Shown here piece after piece: positions 1-6,887 of a DNA stretch of 12,777 nucleotides. The stretch is from an uncultured bacterium (GTDB lineage Bacteria > Cyanobacteriota > Vampirovibrionia > Gastranaerophilales > Gastranaerophilaceae), in the NCBI GenBank assembly GCA_902489575.1, contig CABUAQ010000053.1, positions 1 through 12,777 on the forward strand. The letters are read 5' to 3'. The notes below the pieces were generated by a model that was not told the origin of the DNA, did no database searches, and saw only the letters and a program-made list of their open reading frames with translations. The translations under genes and the position numbers were made by a program. The stretch's first letter is position 1. Each line of letters opens with the position of its first letter.

Positions 1-1044
1 ATAGCTGAAGCTCATAAAAAATCATTGCTGCTGGTGGATTTGTCTACTAACAAGCAGCAGAAACTTGATTTGATACTAAAAGTAACAACCGAATGTAAAT
101 ATTGCAAGGTTATAGCTCTGTCAGATAACCCTTGTGTTGATCTAATTATAAAAATAATGAGAGCAGGAGCAAAAGAATTTATCCCGATACCTGTAATCAA
201 AAACGAATTTTTTGAAGCTATAAATAAAACAATCAATAGCTTTGATGCCCCTAAAAACACAAATAAATGTAAAATAATTTCAGTATTTTCAAATAAAGGC
301 GGTATTGGAAAAACATCACTGGCTGCAAATCTTGCACTTGAATTATCTAAAATAACAAAAGAAAATGTTGCCCTTATTGATTTAAACTTTCAAATGGGTG
401 ATATTACAACATTTTTAGATTTAAAACCATCATTTAACATCTCATATATGCTTGAAAATATTGATAAAATTAATGAAACATTTTTACTGAGCACCCTTGA
501 AAAATATAAAAATTCAAGTCTGTATGTTCTTGCTGACCCGCCATACTTCAAACAAGCAGATAACATTCAGCCAAAACAAATTTCGAAATTATTTAACACC
601 TTAAAAGATACTTTTTCATACATCATAGTTGATGCAGAAGCCAGTTTTGACGGCAAAAACATTGCAGCTCTTGATAATTCTGACATCATACTTCTTGTTG
701 CAGTAGCAAATCTTCCTGCCCTGCGTAACACTCAACGCTGTCTGGAGCTATTTGAAAAACTTGGGTATGACAAAGAAAAAACAAAAATCGTGATAAATCG
801 CTACATGGAAAACGATGAAATTAAAGAAAACGATATTGAAAAAGTTTTATCTAAAGATATATACTGGAAAATTCCCAACAACTATTTTGCGATAATGTCA
901 GCGATAAATAAAGGAGTTCCGGTAAGTACAATAAACAGTTCAACAAATGTTGCCCAGAGTTACAAAGACCTTGCTCAACATATTTCAGATAATTTATTTA
1001 AAGAAAATATGATTAGAAAGTTTGAAAATATATTAAATCAGTAG
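1..1044 (+). CDS. CpaE/TadZ-like pilus-localisation ATPase, 5' end missing
   Basis: MinD/ParA-type P-loop ATPase of the CpaE/TadZ group, which in known systems positions Tad (type IVc) pilus assembly at the inner membrane face. The reading frame is open to base 1, so the gene starts upstream; the TTG at 25 is not a real start. 347 residues are visible. Residues about 1-75 look like the degenerate receiver-like domain typical of CpaE (hydrophobic strands, then MRAGAKEFIPIP). The deviant Walker A motif KGGIGKT is at about 99-105. The A' region with Asp (ALIDLNFQMGD) is at about 124-134, and the Walker B-like strand YIIVDAEASFDG at about 207-218. The last part (NKGVPVSTIN, then AQSYKDLA) is also CpaE-like. 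The stop codon overlaps the Shine-Dalgarno of the next gene, so the two are co-transcribed and probably coupled. CpaE/TadZ rather than MinD or ParA is well supported by the N-terminal domain; the pilus role is family inference. Confidence 0.85.
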   Translation: MAEAHKKSLLLVDLSTNKQQKLDLILKVTTECKYCKVIALSDNPCVDLIIKIMRAGAKEFIPIPVIKNEFFEAINKTINSFDAPKNTNKCKIISVFSNKGGIGKTSLAANLALELSKITKENVALIDLNFQMGDITTFLDLKPSFNISYMLENIDKINETFLLSTLEKYKNSSLYVLADPPYFKQADNIQPKQISKLFNTLKDTFSYIIVDAEASFDGKNIAALDNSDIILLVAVANLPALRNTQRCLELFEKLGYDKEKTKIVINRYMENDEIKENDIEKVLSKDIYWKIPNNYFAIMSAINKGVPVSTINSSTNVAQSYKDLAQHISDNLFKENMIRKFENILNQ

Positions 1045-1052
1045 GAGATAAA

Positions 1053-1472
1053 ATGGGATTAGCAGAACGCTTTAAGGATAAATTAAACAACAAAGATATA
1101 TTTAAAAAAAATCAAATTGAACAGGATTTGGAATTTAATGACATAAAATTCATATCAAAACCAATTACGGAAGATGTAACAATTCAATCCAAAAGGATTC
1201 CTGCAGAAATTCACAAACAAATAAATTTAAAACAAGAAAACCAAATACCTTCAACTATACATGTAAGTAAATTTGAAGATATGGAAACTGAAATTATCAA
1301 TAAAATAAGAAAAACTCCGTATTGGCAAGAATATTCTCAAGAACGTCAACTGGCAATGATAAGTACATATTTTGATAAAAAAACAAAAACAAAATACTCA
1401 AACATCAGTTTTACAGGTAATGAACGAGAAGATTTTATTCAAAATATTTTAACACTTGCAAACAACAGGTAA
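1053..1472 (+). CDS. Hypothetical protein downstream of the CpaE-like ATPase
   Basis: I do not recognise this 139-residue protein. It starts at an ATG 8 nt after the CpaE-like stop, with a strong AGGAG (1043-1047) and a 5-nt spacer. It has no signal peptide and no membrane segment, and is very rich in Lys, Asn, Gln and Ile. Residues 1-75 look low in complexity and probably flexible. Residues about 76-139 look like a compact helical domain (FEDMETEIINKIRKTPYW, QERQLAMISTYFDKK, then a final helix EREDFIQNILTLANN). The tight linkage and the terminator directly after it suggest it acts with the ATPase, perhaps as an adaptor for pilus assembly, but that is position-based inference. It is the last gene of its transcription unit. 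Confidence 0.75.
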   Translation: MGLAERFKDKLNNKDIFKKNQIEQDLEFNDIKFISKPITEDVTIQSKRIPAEIHKQINLKQENQIPSTIHVSKFEDMETEIINKIRKTPYWQEYSQERQLAMISTYFDKKTKTKYSNISFTGNEREDFIQNILTLANNR

Positions 1473-1506
1473 AAAATTCGGGGTTTAAATAAGACCCCGA
1501 ATTTTT
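1472..1506. terminator. Bidirectional intrinsic terminator between convergent genes
   Basis: A perfect 13-bp stem (1472-1484 paired with 1494-1506) with a 9-nt loop. The core is TTCGGGGT / ACCCCGAA, flanked by A-runs on the left and T-runs on the right, so it ends in a U-tract when read on either strand. It overlaps the stop of the 139-residue gene and lies 2 nt from the stop of the convergent membrane-protein gene, so it should serve both. Confidence 0.9.
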
Positions 1507-1508
1507 AC

Positions 1509-2399
1509 TTATTCAATATTATCTGTTTGTTTTATTTTTTCTTTGTATACATCTGATAAATTATCAATATAAGCATAACAGACAATTGCAGTTGAGTATG
1601 CCTGTAATATAATTGCTATGACGGAAAAAATAAGAACACCTATAATTATAAACGGTGAATAAATTACGTTTTCACCAGAAGAACTGTATATTGCAGCAAG
1701 TATTATAATGAACGTACTAATTAATAAAGGAATTACGTTAATTATAGAAGTTAATGTACCAACAACTATATTTACAAGAATAAACTTTAATGCAATCAAT
1801 ACAACCGGTTTAAAACTTTTTTTCATAAAGCTAATCAACACTAACGGATTGAACAATTCTGAACTATATTCATAATTTTCACTATATTTTAAATAGACAA
1901 ACATTAAAAATGGAGATACAAGATAAAAGACAGCAGTAGCAAAAAGAAACCAAAACAGTACAAACAAAATAGATGCAAAAAGTATTAAAGGTTGCTGCAT
2001 AGCACTAGTAAAAAAGAATACAAAAGGCAAAATAAATAAAATTAATCCAAATACAATAAGATAAATACTCCAAACAATAGACAACGGCAATGCTTTTAAT
2101 CCTTTAACAAAGGTTTCAACTGTCAATTTTGGGATACCAACACAGTTATTTAATCTACTATTGCAAAAATCAAAAAACAATCCCAAACCAAAAATTCCCG
2201 GGATAGTCGACAATATAAAAAATACAACAGCCATCAACAAGCATATAGACACAACAACCAGAGGTGTATCCTTATCCAAAAATAACAAAAAAGAAGATGA
2301 TATTGCCGATAATATAAATAAAGATACAAGCCATAAATGTTTTTTCAATACATCTTCGCCCGTATACAAGTTTTTAAAAGCTATAATAATCCTATTCAT
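1509..2399 (-). CDS. Polytopic membrane protein, DUF4013-like appearance
   Basis: Integral inner-membrane protein of 296 residues and unknown function. Hydrophobic segments are at about 22-41, 46-67, 105-130, 137-170, 198-240 and 249-270, so six or seven membrane passes. A short amphipathic start precedes them, and the tail (SDVYKEKIKQTDNIE) is hydrophilic. There is no cleavable signal peptide and no catalytic motif. The layout is N-terminal helix, hydrophobic pair, conserved-looking ETFVKGLKALP, then a P-x-x-x-F-x-Y-L turn. This recalls DUF4013-type proteins and closely parallels the membrane protein at 4654-5424; a paralogous relationship is inference. The ATG has an AAAGGA Shine-Dalgarno (2406-2411). 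It is a single-gene unit, divergent from uvrB, and ends at a strong shared terminator. Confidence 0.8.
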   Translation of the reverse strand: MNRIIIAFKNLYTGEDVLKKHLWLVSLFILSAISSSFLLFLDKDTPLVVVSICLLMAVVFFILSTIPGIFGLGLFFDFCNSRLNNCVGIPKLTVETFVKGLKALPLSIVWSIYLIVFGLILFILPFVFFFTSAMQQPLILFASILFVLFWFLFATAVFYLVSPFLMFVYLKYSENYEYSSELFNPLVLISFMKKSFKPVVLIALKFILVNIVVGTLTSIINVIPLLISTFIIILAAIYSSSGENVIYSPFIIIGVLIFSVIAIILQAYSTAIVCYAYIDNLSDVYKEKIKQTDNIE

Positions 2400-2424
2400 A
2401 ACACATCCTTTCTAGCAACTATTT

Positions 2425-2430
2425 ATTATA
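2425..2430 (-). promoter_or_regulatory. -10 box for the 296-residue membrane protein gene
   Basis: A perfect TATAAT on the minus strand, 25 nt before the ATG at 2399 and upstream of the AAAGGA ribosome site. No convincing -35 hexamer is seen at 16-18 nt. In a region this AT-rich the match could be chance, but spacing and strand fit. Confidence 0.4.
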
Positions 2431-2570
2431 AATATATTCTCTAACATAATTTGGAAATTTTAGCAAATAAAATAAATAATTAAAAAATCTCATACAATAC
2501 TACCTCGCTAAATAAACTTACGGTAATATTATAAAAATCTTTAATATGAAATCAAGAGTATTTACAAAAA

Positions 2571-2600
2571 GTTACACCAAAACAAATTTTGTACTAATAT
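2571..2600 (+). promoter_or_regulatory. Candidate uvrB promoter placing the transcript start at the ATG
   Basis: GTTACA (2571-2576, 4/6 match to -35) and TAATAT (2595-2600, 4/6 match to -10) are separated by 18 nt. The -10 ends 6 nt before the uvrB ATG at 2607, so transcription would begin at or next to the start codon. No Shine-Dalgarno is present between. The boxes are moderate matches only and other AT-rich hexamers nearby could serve. Confidence 0.4.
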
Positions 2601-2606
2601 ATAAAT

Positions 2607-4601
2607 ATGGAATATAAAAAGTTTAAAATAAATTCGAAATACAGTCCATCAGGAGATCAGCCAAAAGCAATAGAACAACTGTCCCAAGGTATAATAAAGG
2701 GTTATGATACGCAAACATTATTAGGGATTACAGGTTCAGGAAAGACTTTCACAATAGCTAATGTTATTGAACAAATCCAAAAACCAACCCTTATAATTGC
2801 ACACAACAAAACTCTTGCAGCACAGCTTTACAATGAATTTAAGGAACTGTTTCCTGACAATGCAGTTGAGTACTTTATAAGCTACTACGATTATTACCAA
2901 CCGGAAGCCTATATTCCAAGAACTGATACATACATAGAAAAATCTTCATCTATAAACGAAGAAATAGACAGACTCCGCCACAATACAACAAGGAGCTTAT
3001 ACGAAAGAAACGATGTTATTGTAATATCTTCAGTAAGCTGTATATATGGACTGGGACTGCCAGAGAACTATTTTAAAGGATCTGTTGAAATAAAAGTAGG
3101 AGATGAAATTGAACGTGACGATATGCTCAAACATTTCGTTAATGTCCGTTATGAACGTAACGATTTGGAGCTAAAGTGTTCAACTTTCCGTGCCAGAGGC
3201 GATATTGTTGAAATTATGCCTGCTTATGAAAAAATTATAACAAGATTTTATTTTTTCGGGGATGAAATAGAAAAAATAGTGAGAATTGATAACGTTACAG
3301 GCGAAATTATAGAAACTCCGAAATCAGTTGTAATATATCCGGCAGTACACTATCTTTCGGATGATGACAATGTTGATGAAACAATTGACTTAATTAAGCA
3401 AGAACTTCAACAACGTCTTATAGTACTAAATAATGAAAATAAGCTTATAGAAGCACAAAGACTTGAACAAAGAGTAAAATACGACATCGAAATGATTAAA
3501 GAAATGGGCTACTGCACCGGAATTGAAAACTATTCAAGAATAATTGAACGCAGACCACCAGGTTCTGCTCCGGCAACCCTTCTTGATTATTTTCCTAAAG
3601 ATTTTCTAACTGTAGTTGATGAATCTCACGTTACATTACCTCAGATAAAAGGTATGAGCCACGGAGATGCAGCCAGGAAAAAAGTCCTTGTAGATTATGG
3701 GTTCAGACTTCCATGCGCGAAAGACAACAGACCTTTGACAAATGAAGAATTTTTCAACAAAGTAGGACAAAAAATATACATCTCAGCAACTCCTGCAGAA
3801 TTTGAAAAACAAACCTCTGAGCAAATAGTTGAACAAATCATCAGACCTACAGGGCTTTTAGACCCAAAAGTTTCGGTAAGACCGATTGATACGCAAATTC
3901 AAGATTTGAAGGCAGAAATAAAAAAACGCTCAGAAAAAGATGAAAGAATTTTAATTACAACACTTACCAAACGAATGGCAGAGGATTTAACAGACTTCTT
4001 TGTGCAGGAAGGAATAAGAGTCCGCTACCTCCACAGCGAAATCAAATCAATTGAACGTGTTGAAATTTTAAGAGACCTGCGGCTTGGAGAATTCGATGTA
4101 CTTATCGGTGTAAATTTATTGAGAGAAGGTTTAGATATACCGGAAGTTTCTCTTGTTGCAATTATGGATGCTGATAAAGAAGGTTTTCTTCGTTCCGAAA
4201 CAAGCCTTATCCAAACAATAGGACGTGCGGCAAGAAACGCATGCGGCGAAGTTATTATGTACGCGGATAAAATTACAGAATCAATGGAGAAAGCTATAAA
4301 AGAAACACAAAGACGCCGAAGTTTACAAATTGCACACAACCAAAAATACGGAATTATTCCGCAAACAATAAAAAAACCTGTTGAAAACAATCTGCTATCA
4401 CTTGTTGCAAGCTATAGAGATTTGGAAGATATAGTAGCTGAAGAAATGGTTGACTTAGGAATAGATAAAAAAGACTTGCCAAAACTCATTGATAAACTGG
4501 AAAAAGACATGCATAAAGCTGCAAAAATACTTGATTTTGAACGTGCTGCCCAGATCCGGGACCAGTTAAAAAAACTTAGAGAAATGGGAAAATCAACCTA
4601 A
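2607..4601 (+). CDS. uvrB: UvrABC excinuclease subunit B
   Basis: UvrB is the damage-verifying subunit of nucleotide excision repair. It is loaded by UvrA, inserts a beta-hairpin between the strands, and recruits UvrC for incision. The protein is 664 residues, the normal family length, and appears intact. Walker A GITGSGKT is at 40-47, the beta-hairpin region YYDYYQPEAYIP at 93-104, and SSVSCIYGLG at 141-150. The DESH motif (helicase motif II) is at 338-341, motif VI QTIGRAARN at 536-544, and the C-terminal UVR domain that contacts UvrC at about 626-660. No uvrA or uvrC lies nearby. The ATG at 2607 gives the standard N-terminus (YSPSGDQPKAI) but has no Shine-Dalgarno, so a leaderless transcript is possible. 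No complete LexA-type operator is evident. Confidence 0.98.
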   Translation: MEYKKFKINSKYSPSGDQPKAIEQLSQGIIKGYDTQTLLGITGSGKTFTIANVIEQIQKPTLIIAHNKTLAAQLYNEFKELFPDNAVEYFISYYDYYQPEAYIPRTDTYIEKSSSINEEIDRLRHNTTRSLYERNDVIVISSVSCIYGLGLPENYFKGSVEIKVGDEIERDDMLKHFVNVRYERNDLELKCSTFRARGDIVEIMPAYEKIITRFYFFGDEIEKIVRIDNVTGEIIETPKSVVIYPAVHYLSDDDNVDETIDLIKQELQQRLIVLNNENKLIEAQRLEQRVKYDIEMIKEMGYCTGIENYSRIIERRPPGSAPATLLDYFPKDFLTVVDESHVTLPQIKGMSHGDAARKKVLVDYGFRLPCAKDNRPLTNEEFFNKVGQKIYISATPAEFEKQTSEQIVEQIIRPTGLLDPKVSVRPIDTQIQDLKAEIKKRSEKDERILITTLTKRMAEDLTDFFVQEGIRVRYLHSEIKSIERVEILRDLRLGEFDVLIGVNLLREGLDIPEVSLVAIMDADKEGFLRSETSLIQTIGRAARNACGEVIMYADKITESMEKAIKETQRRRSLQIAHNQKYGIIPQTIKKPVENNLLSLVASYRDLEDIVAEEMVDLGIDKKDLPKLIDKLEKDMHKAAKILDFERAAQIRDQLKKLREMGKST

Positions 4602-4653
4602 TGCCGGCAAGATCAACAAAAAATATTTGTATATGCAGATAAAAACTTACAAT
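4602..4653. other. Convergent intergenic gap after uvrB
   Basis: 52 bp between the uvrB stop and the stop of the pilT-operon membrane protein. It contains a short GCCGGC palindrome and AT-rich sequence, but I see no stable hairpin followed by a U-tract for either direction. Termination here is either factor-dependent or uses weak signals. Confidence 0.4.
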
Positions 4654-5424
4654 TTATTTTCCGTTAAGACGTTCGGCAGCTTCTTCAATAAGCTCAATAG
4701 GCTTGTTGTAATTATCATCATAATCTTCATTATTTCCTTTGATTTGTTCATACGCAGCCTGAGCCATATAATTTGCCAGAATTGAAACATTGACAACAAT
4801 AACCATAGAACAATAAGCAATAAAACCCCAGTGCTCAAATGGAAGATGGAAGAAAAAATATAAATATGCAACTGGACCAATCAAAACAATATTAGCGAAC
4901 AACAATTGAGGAATAAAAAACAAAAAACTAACCAGTACATCAATGCAAGATTCAAGAATAAGTGCATAATTAAATCCTTGAACAACTTTTAAATATTTAG
5001 CAAAAGACAAATAAGAAGTAAAAACAATTGAAAATATAATAGACCAAACAATAATAGAAAAAATCAACGGAACATGAGGCAGATCAATAGGAACTTGCAC
5101 ATGCTTAACAATATAAAAACCTAAAACTCCATAAACAATTAAATGCGGAACCAAAACAACCAAAGACTTCAAAAAAGCTCTTATCAGTTGTACAGGATTG
5201 AGAGAAAGGATTTCTTTTCTGTTTAACCTGACATTATTAACACCCAGAGTTAACAGAGCAAGGAATAATATGGCAACTATTGAAGCATATAGCACAAATT
5301 CAGCCATCTTACCTATTATAAACATCTTTATCATGTAATAAACAGGTATAGAATATAAAACAATTTTAATTAAAAATTTGTCTTCACTAAGGGCTTCATT
5401 AAATGCGTCAACAATAGATGCCAT
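4654..5424 (-). CDS. Polytopic membrane protein, last gene of the pilT operon
   Basis: Integral membrane protein of 256 residues, function unknown. Membrane segments are at about 18-36, 41-62, 86-106, 118-143, 160-192 and 197-220, followed by an acidic hydrophilic tail (KGNNEDYDDN, then IELIEEAAERLNGK). The ATG has a near-perfect GGAGG (5431-5435) with 6-nt spacing. It begins 19 nt after the pilT stop, so it is co-transcribed with pilT. It is not PilC (it lacks that protein's soluble repeats) nor any pilus component I recognise. Its N-terminus (SIVDAFNEALSEDKFLIK), its LIRAFLKSLVVLVP segment and its C-terminal end resemble corresponding parts of the 296-residue protein at 1509-2399, suggesting a shared, DUF4013-like family. 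A link to pilus retraction is inference from the operon only. Confidence 0.8.
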   Translation of the reverse strand: MASIVDAFNEALSEDKFLIKIVLYSIPVYYMIKMFIIGKMAEFVLYASIVAILFLALLTLGVNNVRLNRKEILSLNPVQLIRAFLKSLVVLVPHLIVYGVLGFYIVKHVQVPIDLPHVPLIFSIIVWSIIFSIVFTSYLSFAKYLKVVQGFNYALILESCIDVLVSFLFFIPQLLFANIVLIGPVAYLYFFFHLPFEHWGFIAYCSMVIVVNVSILANYMAQAAYEQIKGNNEDYDDNYNKPIELIEEAAERLNGK

Positions 5425-5443
5425 AGAAAACCTCCGTATAAAA

Positions 5444-6511
5444 TTAACCTTGAATTAATCGTTTCAATTCTGCCGGCTTAGAAGATTTAGCAAGAGCGTC
5501 TTCTATAGTAACCAACCCTTGTTTGAACAAAGCTGCCAAAGCCGATTCAAGAGTCTGCATTCCGGCAGCAGTACTTGTTTGAATTGTAGAATAGATTTGA
5601 GCAGCTTTTGCTTCACGAATAAGGTTAGCAATCGCAGGAGTAACAACCATGATTTCCTGAGCCATTACACGACCTTTTCTTGAACCATCAGGCTGACGTT
5701 TAGGCAACAATGTTTGTGAAAATACAGCAACTAATGAGTTTGCAAGCTGTACACGAATTTGCTGCTGTTGACCTTCTGGGAATACGTCGATAATACGGTC
5801 GATTGTTTGAGAAGCTGAAGATGTGTGAAGTGTTCCAAACACCAAGTGACCGGTTTCTGCAGCTGTTAAAGCTAACGCAATAGTTTCATGGTCACGCATC
5901 TCACCTACCAGAATAATATCAGGGTCTTCACGAAGTGCTGATTTAAGAGCGTTAGCAAAAGATCTTGTATCCATACCCAATTCACGCTGGTGAATAATAC
6001 TAACTTTTGAAGTGTGTACAAATTCGACAGGGTCTTCAATTGTCAAAATATGTTCCGGACGTGTTCTATTGATATAGTCAATCATGGCAGCAAGCGTTGT
6101 TGATTTACCTGAACCAGTAGGACCTGTAACAAGAACCAATCCGCGGGGTTTTTCAGCAATAGTCGTAACAATAGGCGGCATTCCAAGATCTTCTAATTGA
6201 GGTGCACTTGTGGCAATTGTACGAAACGCAGCGGCATAAGAACCTTTATCTTTATAAAAGTTAACCCTAAAACGACCAATTCCCTCAACACCGTAGGAAA
6301 AGTCTAATTCCCACTCTTGCTCAAGGTGACGTCTTTGTTCATTTGACATCATAGGGAATAAAAGTGCTTCAACATCTTCGGATGTCAACGGCTCATAATC
6401 CAGCCTTGTTAACTTCCCATCAACACGTACAACAGGAGGCAACTTACTTGAAATATGCAAGTCGGAGCCTTTTCTGTCCATCAATTCTTTCAATAAATCT
6501 TCAATAATCAT
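5444..6511 (-). CDS. pilT: Type IV pilus retraction ATPase PilT
   Basis: Hexameric secretion-type ATPase that drives disassembly and retraction of type IV pili at the cytoplasmic base (twitching motility, DNA uptake). It is 355 residues, full length. The N-terminal PAS-like domain (GSDLHISSKLPPVVRVDG) is at about 15-32. Walker A GPTGSGKST is at 130-138, the Asp box ILTIEDPVEF at 155-164, Walker B DPDIILVGEMRD at 196-207, and the His box GHLVFGTLHT at 221-230. The AIANLIRE motif at 293-300 corresponds to the AIRNLIRE segment needed for retraction and separates PilT from PilB. The ATG is preceded by GGTGGT (6520-6525) with 8-nt spacing. It is the middle gene of a three-gene operon, 15 nt after the 83-residue protein. 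The only difference noted is Ala for Arg at the third place of that motif. Confidence 0.96.
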   Translation of the reverse strand: MIIEDLLKELMDRKGSDLHISSKLPPVVRVDGKLTRLDYEPLTSEDVEALLFPMMSNEQRRHLEQEWELDFSYGVEGIGRFRVNFYKDKGSYAAAFRTIATSAPQLEDLGMPPIVTTIAEKPRGLVLVTGPTGSGKSTTLAAMIDYINRTRPEHILTIEDPVEFVHTSKVSIIHQRELGMDTRSFANALKSALREDPDIILVGEMRDHETIALALTAAETGHLVFGTLHTSSASQTIDRIIDVFPEGQQQQIRVQLANSLVAVFSQTLLPKRQPDGSRKGRVMAQEIMVVTPAIANLIREAKAAQIYSTIQTSTAAGMQTLESALAALFKQGLVTIEDALAKSSKPAELKRLIQG

Positions 6512-6526
6512 AATTTAATACCACCA

Positions 6527-6778
6527 TTATTCTGTATAGTTCATAATTGCATCATTTTCTTTCGAAGCCAGTTCAATAAGTAAATATGTCATATAAGCTC
6601 CCAGCGCAACCGCCTTAGGATCAAGACTTGTCTTATTTGCAGCCTCGATAATCGCTGTATTAATTTCGGGATTTTCCTCTTTGATATAATGTATCATTTT
6701 TTTACGCCACGCCGGCATATCTTCAAAGATCTCATTAAACGCAGTAGTTGCAATATCTTCTGAAATTACAGGTAACAT
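6527..6778 (-). CDS. Small hypothetical protein, first gene of the pilT operon
   Basis: I do not recognise this 83-residue protein. It has no signal peptide and no clear membrane span; the C-terminal AVALGAYMTYLLIELAS stretch reads as an amphipathic or buried helix. The whole sequence looks all-helical and acidic, with one Trp in an MPAWRKKMIHYIKEE segment. The ATG at 6778 is the first in frame and is supported by a weak GAAGGG about 11 nt upstream and a good promoter further up. It is separated from pilT by only 15 nt, and the pilT ribosome site directly follows its stop, so expression is coupled. A cytoplasmic accessory to the retraction motor is plausible but unproven. Confidence 0.75.
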   Translation of the reverse strand: MLPVISEDIATTAFNEIFEDMPAWRKKMIHYIKEENPEINTAIIEAANKTSLDPKAVALGAYMTYLLIELASKENDAIMNYTE

Positions 6779-6818
6779 AACTAAACTAACCCTTCATTAA
6801 TATACATACGATACAATC

Positions 6819-6847
6819 ATTATACACAAAATTTCAAACAAAGTCTA
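6819..6847 (-). promoter_or_regulatory. Promoter of the pilT operon
   Basis: Minus-strand TAGACT (6842-6847, 4/6 match to -35), a 17-nt spacer, and a perfect TATAAT (6819-6824). The predicted start is about 6812, giving a leader of roughly 34 nt before the 83-residue gene. It lies back to back with the recF promoter. Confidence 0.6.
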
Positions 6848-6875
6848 TATTTCAATAAAAATCATTTGTTTGAAG

Positions 6876-6881
6876 TATAAT
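6876..6881 (+). promoter_or_regulatory. recF -10 box, 6 nt before the start codon
   Basis: A perfect TATAAT followed by AAATCT and then the recF ATG at 6888. At normal -10 to start-site distance the first transcribed base is the A of the ATG, or within a base or two of it. The -35 region is weak (TTCAAT at 6851-6856 with a long 19-nt spacer), so the -35 assignment is uncertain. Confidence 0.6.
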
Positions 6882-6887
6882 AAATCT

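Larger units (their letters stand above)
2400..2606. other. Divergent intergenic region between membrane protein gene and uvrB
   Basis: About 207 bp of very AT-rich DNA holding promoters in both directions. Besides the two promoter candidates listed separately there is a second minus-strand TATAAT at 2528-2533. I see no structured RNA, no repeat and no credible protein gene. Confidence 0.5.

Noticed and set aside
12..260. Minus-strand frame inside the CpaE-like gene
   Set aside because: It lies opposite a well-supported coding frame and its translation resembles no protein family.
2161..2415. Plus-strand frame opposite the 296-residue membrane protein
   Set aside because: Lys/Asn/Thr-rich antisense shadow of a gene with good Shine-Dalgarno and membrane pattern; no ribosome site of its own.
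2546..2617. 23-codon frame overlapping the uvrB start, possible leader peptide
   Set aside because: No Shine-Dalgarno, no regulatory codon run, and it would need a transcript starting upstream of the proposed uvrB promoter; likely chance.
4025..4390. Minus-strand frame inside uvrB
   Set aside because: Antisense to the conserved helicase motifs of uvrB; no independent support.
4647..4880. Overlapping second minus-strand frame at the end of the 256-residue membrane protein
   Set aside because: Different frame of the same strand region, with hydrophobic translation only because of base composition; the longer frame has the ribosome site and operon position.
6870..6887. TTG at 6870 as the recF start
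   Set aside because: The added residues (MKYNKS) are encoded by the promoter -10 region, and RecF proteins begin at the MRLKALEL-type segment.
6779..6887. Replication origin next to recF
   Set aside because: recF can mark the dnaA-dnaN region, but no DnaA-box cluster, dnaA or dnaN is present; the gap is only a divergent promoter region.
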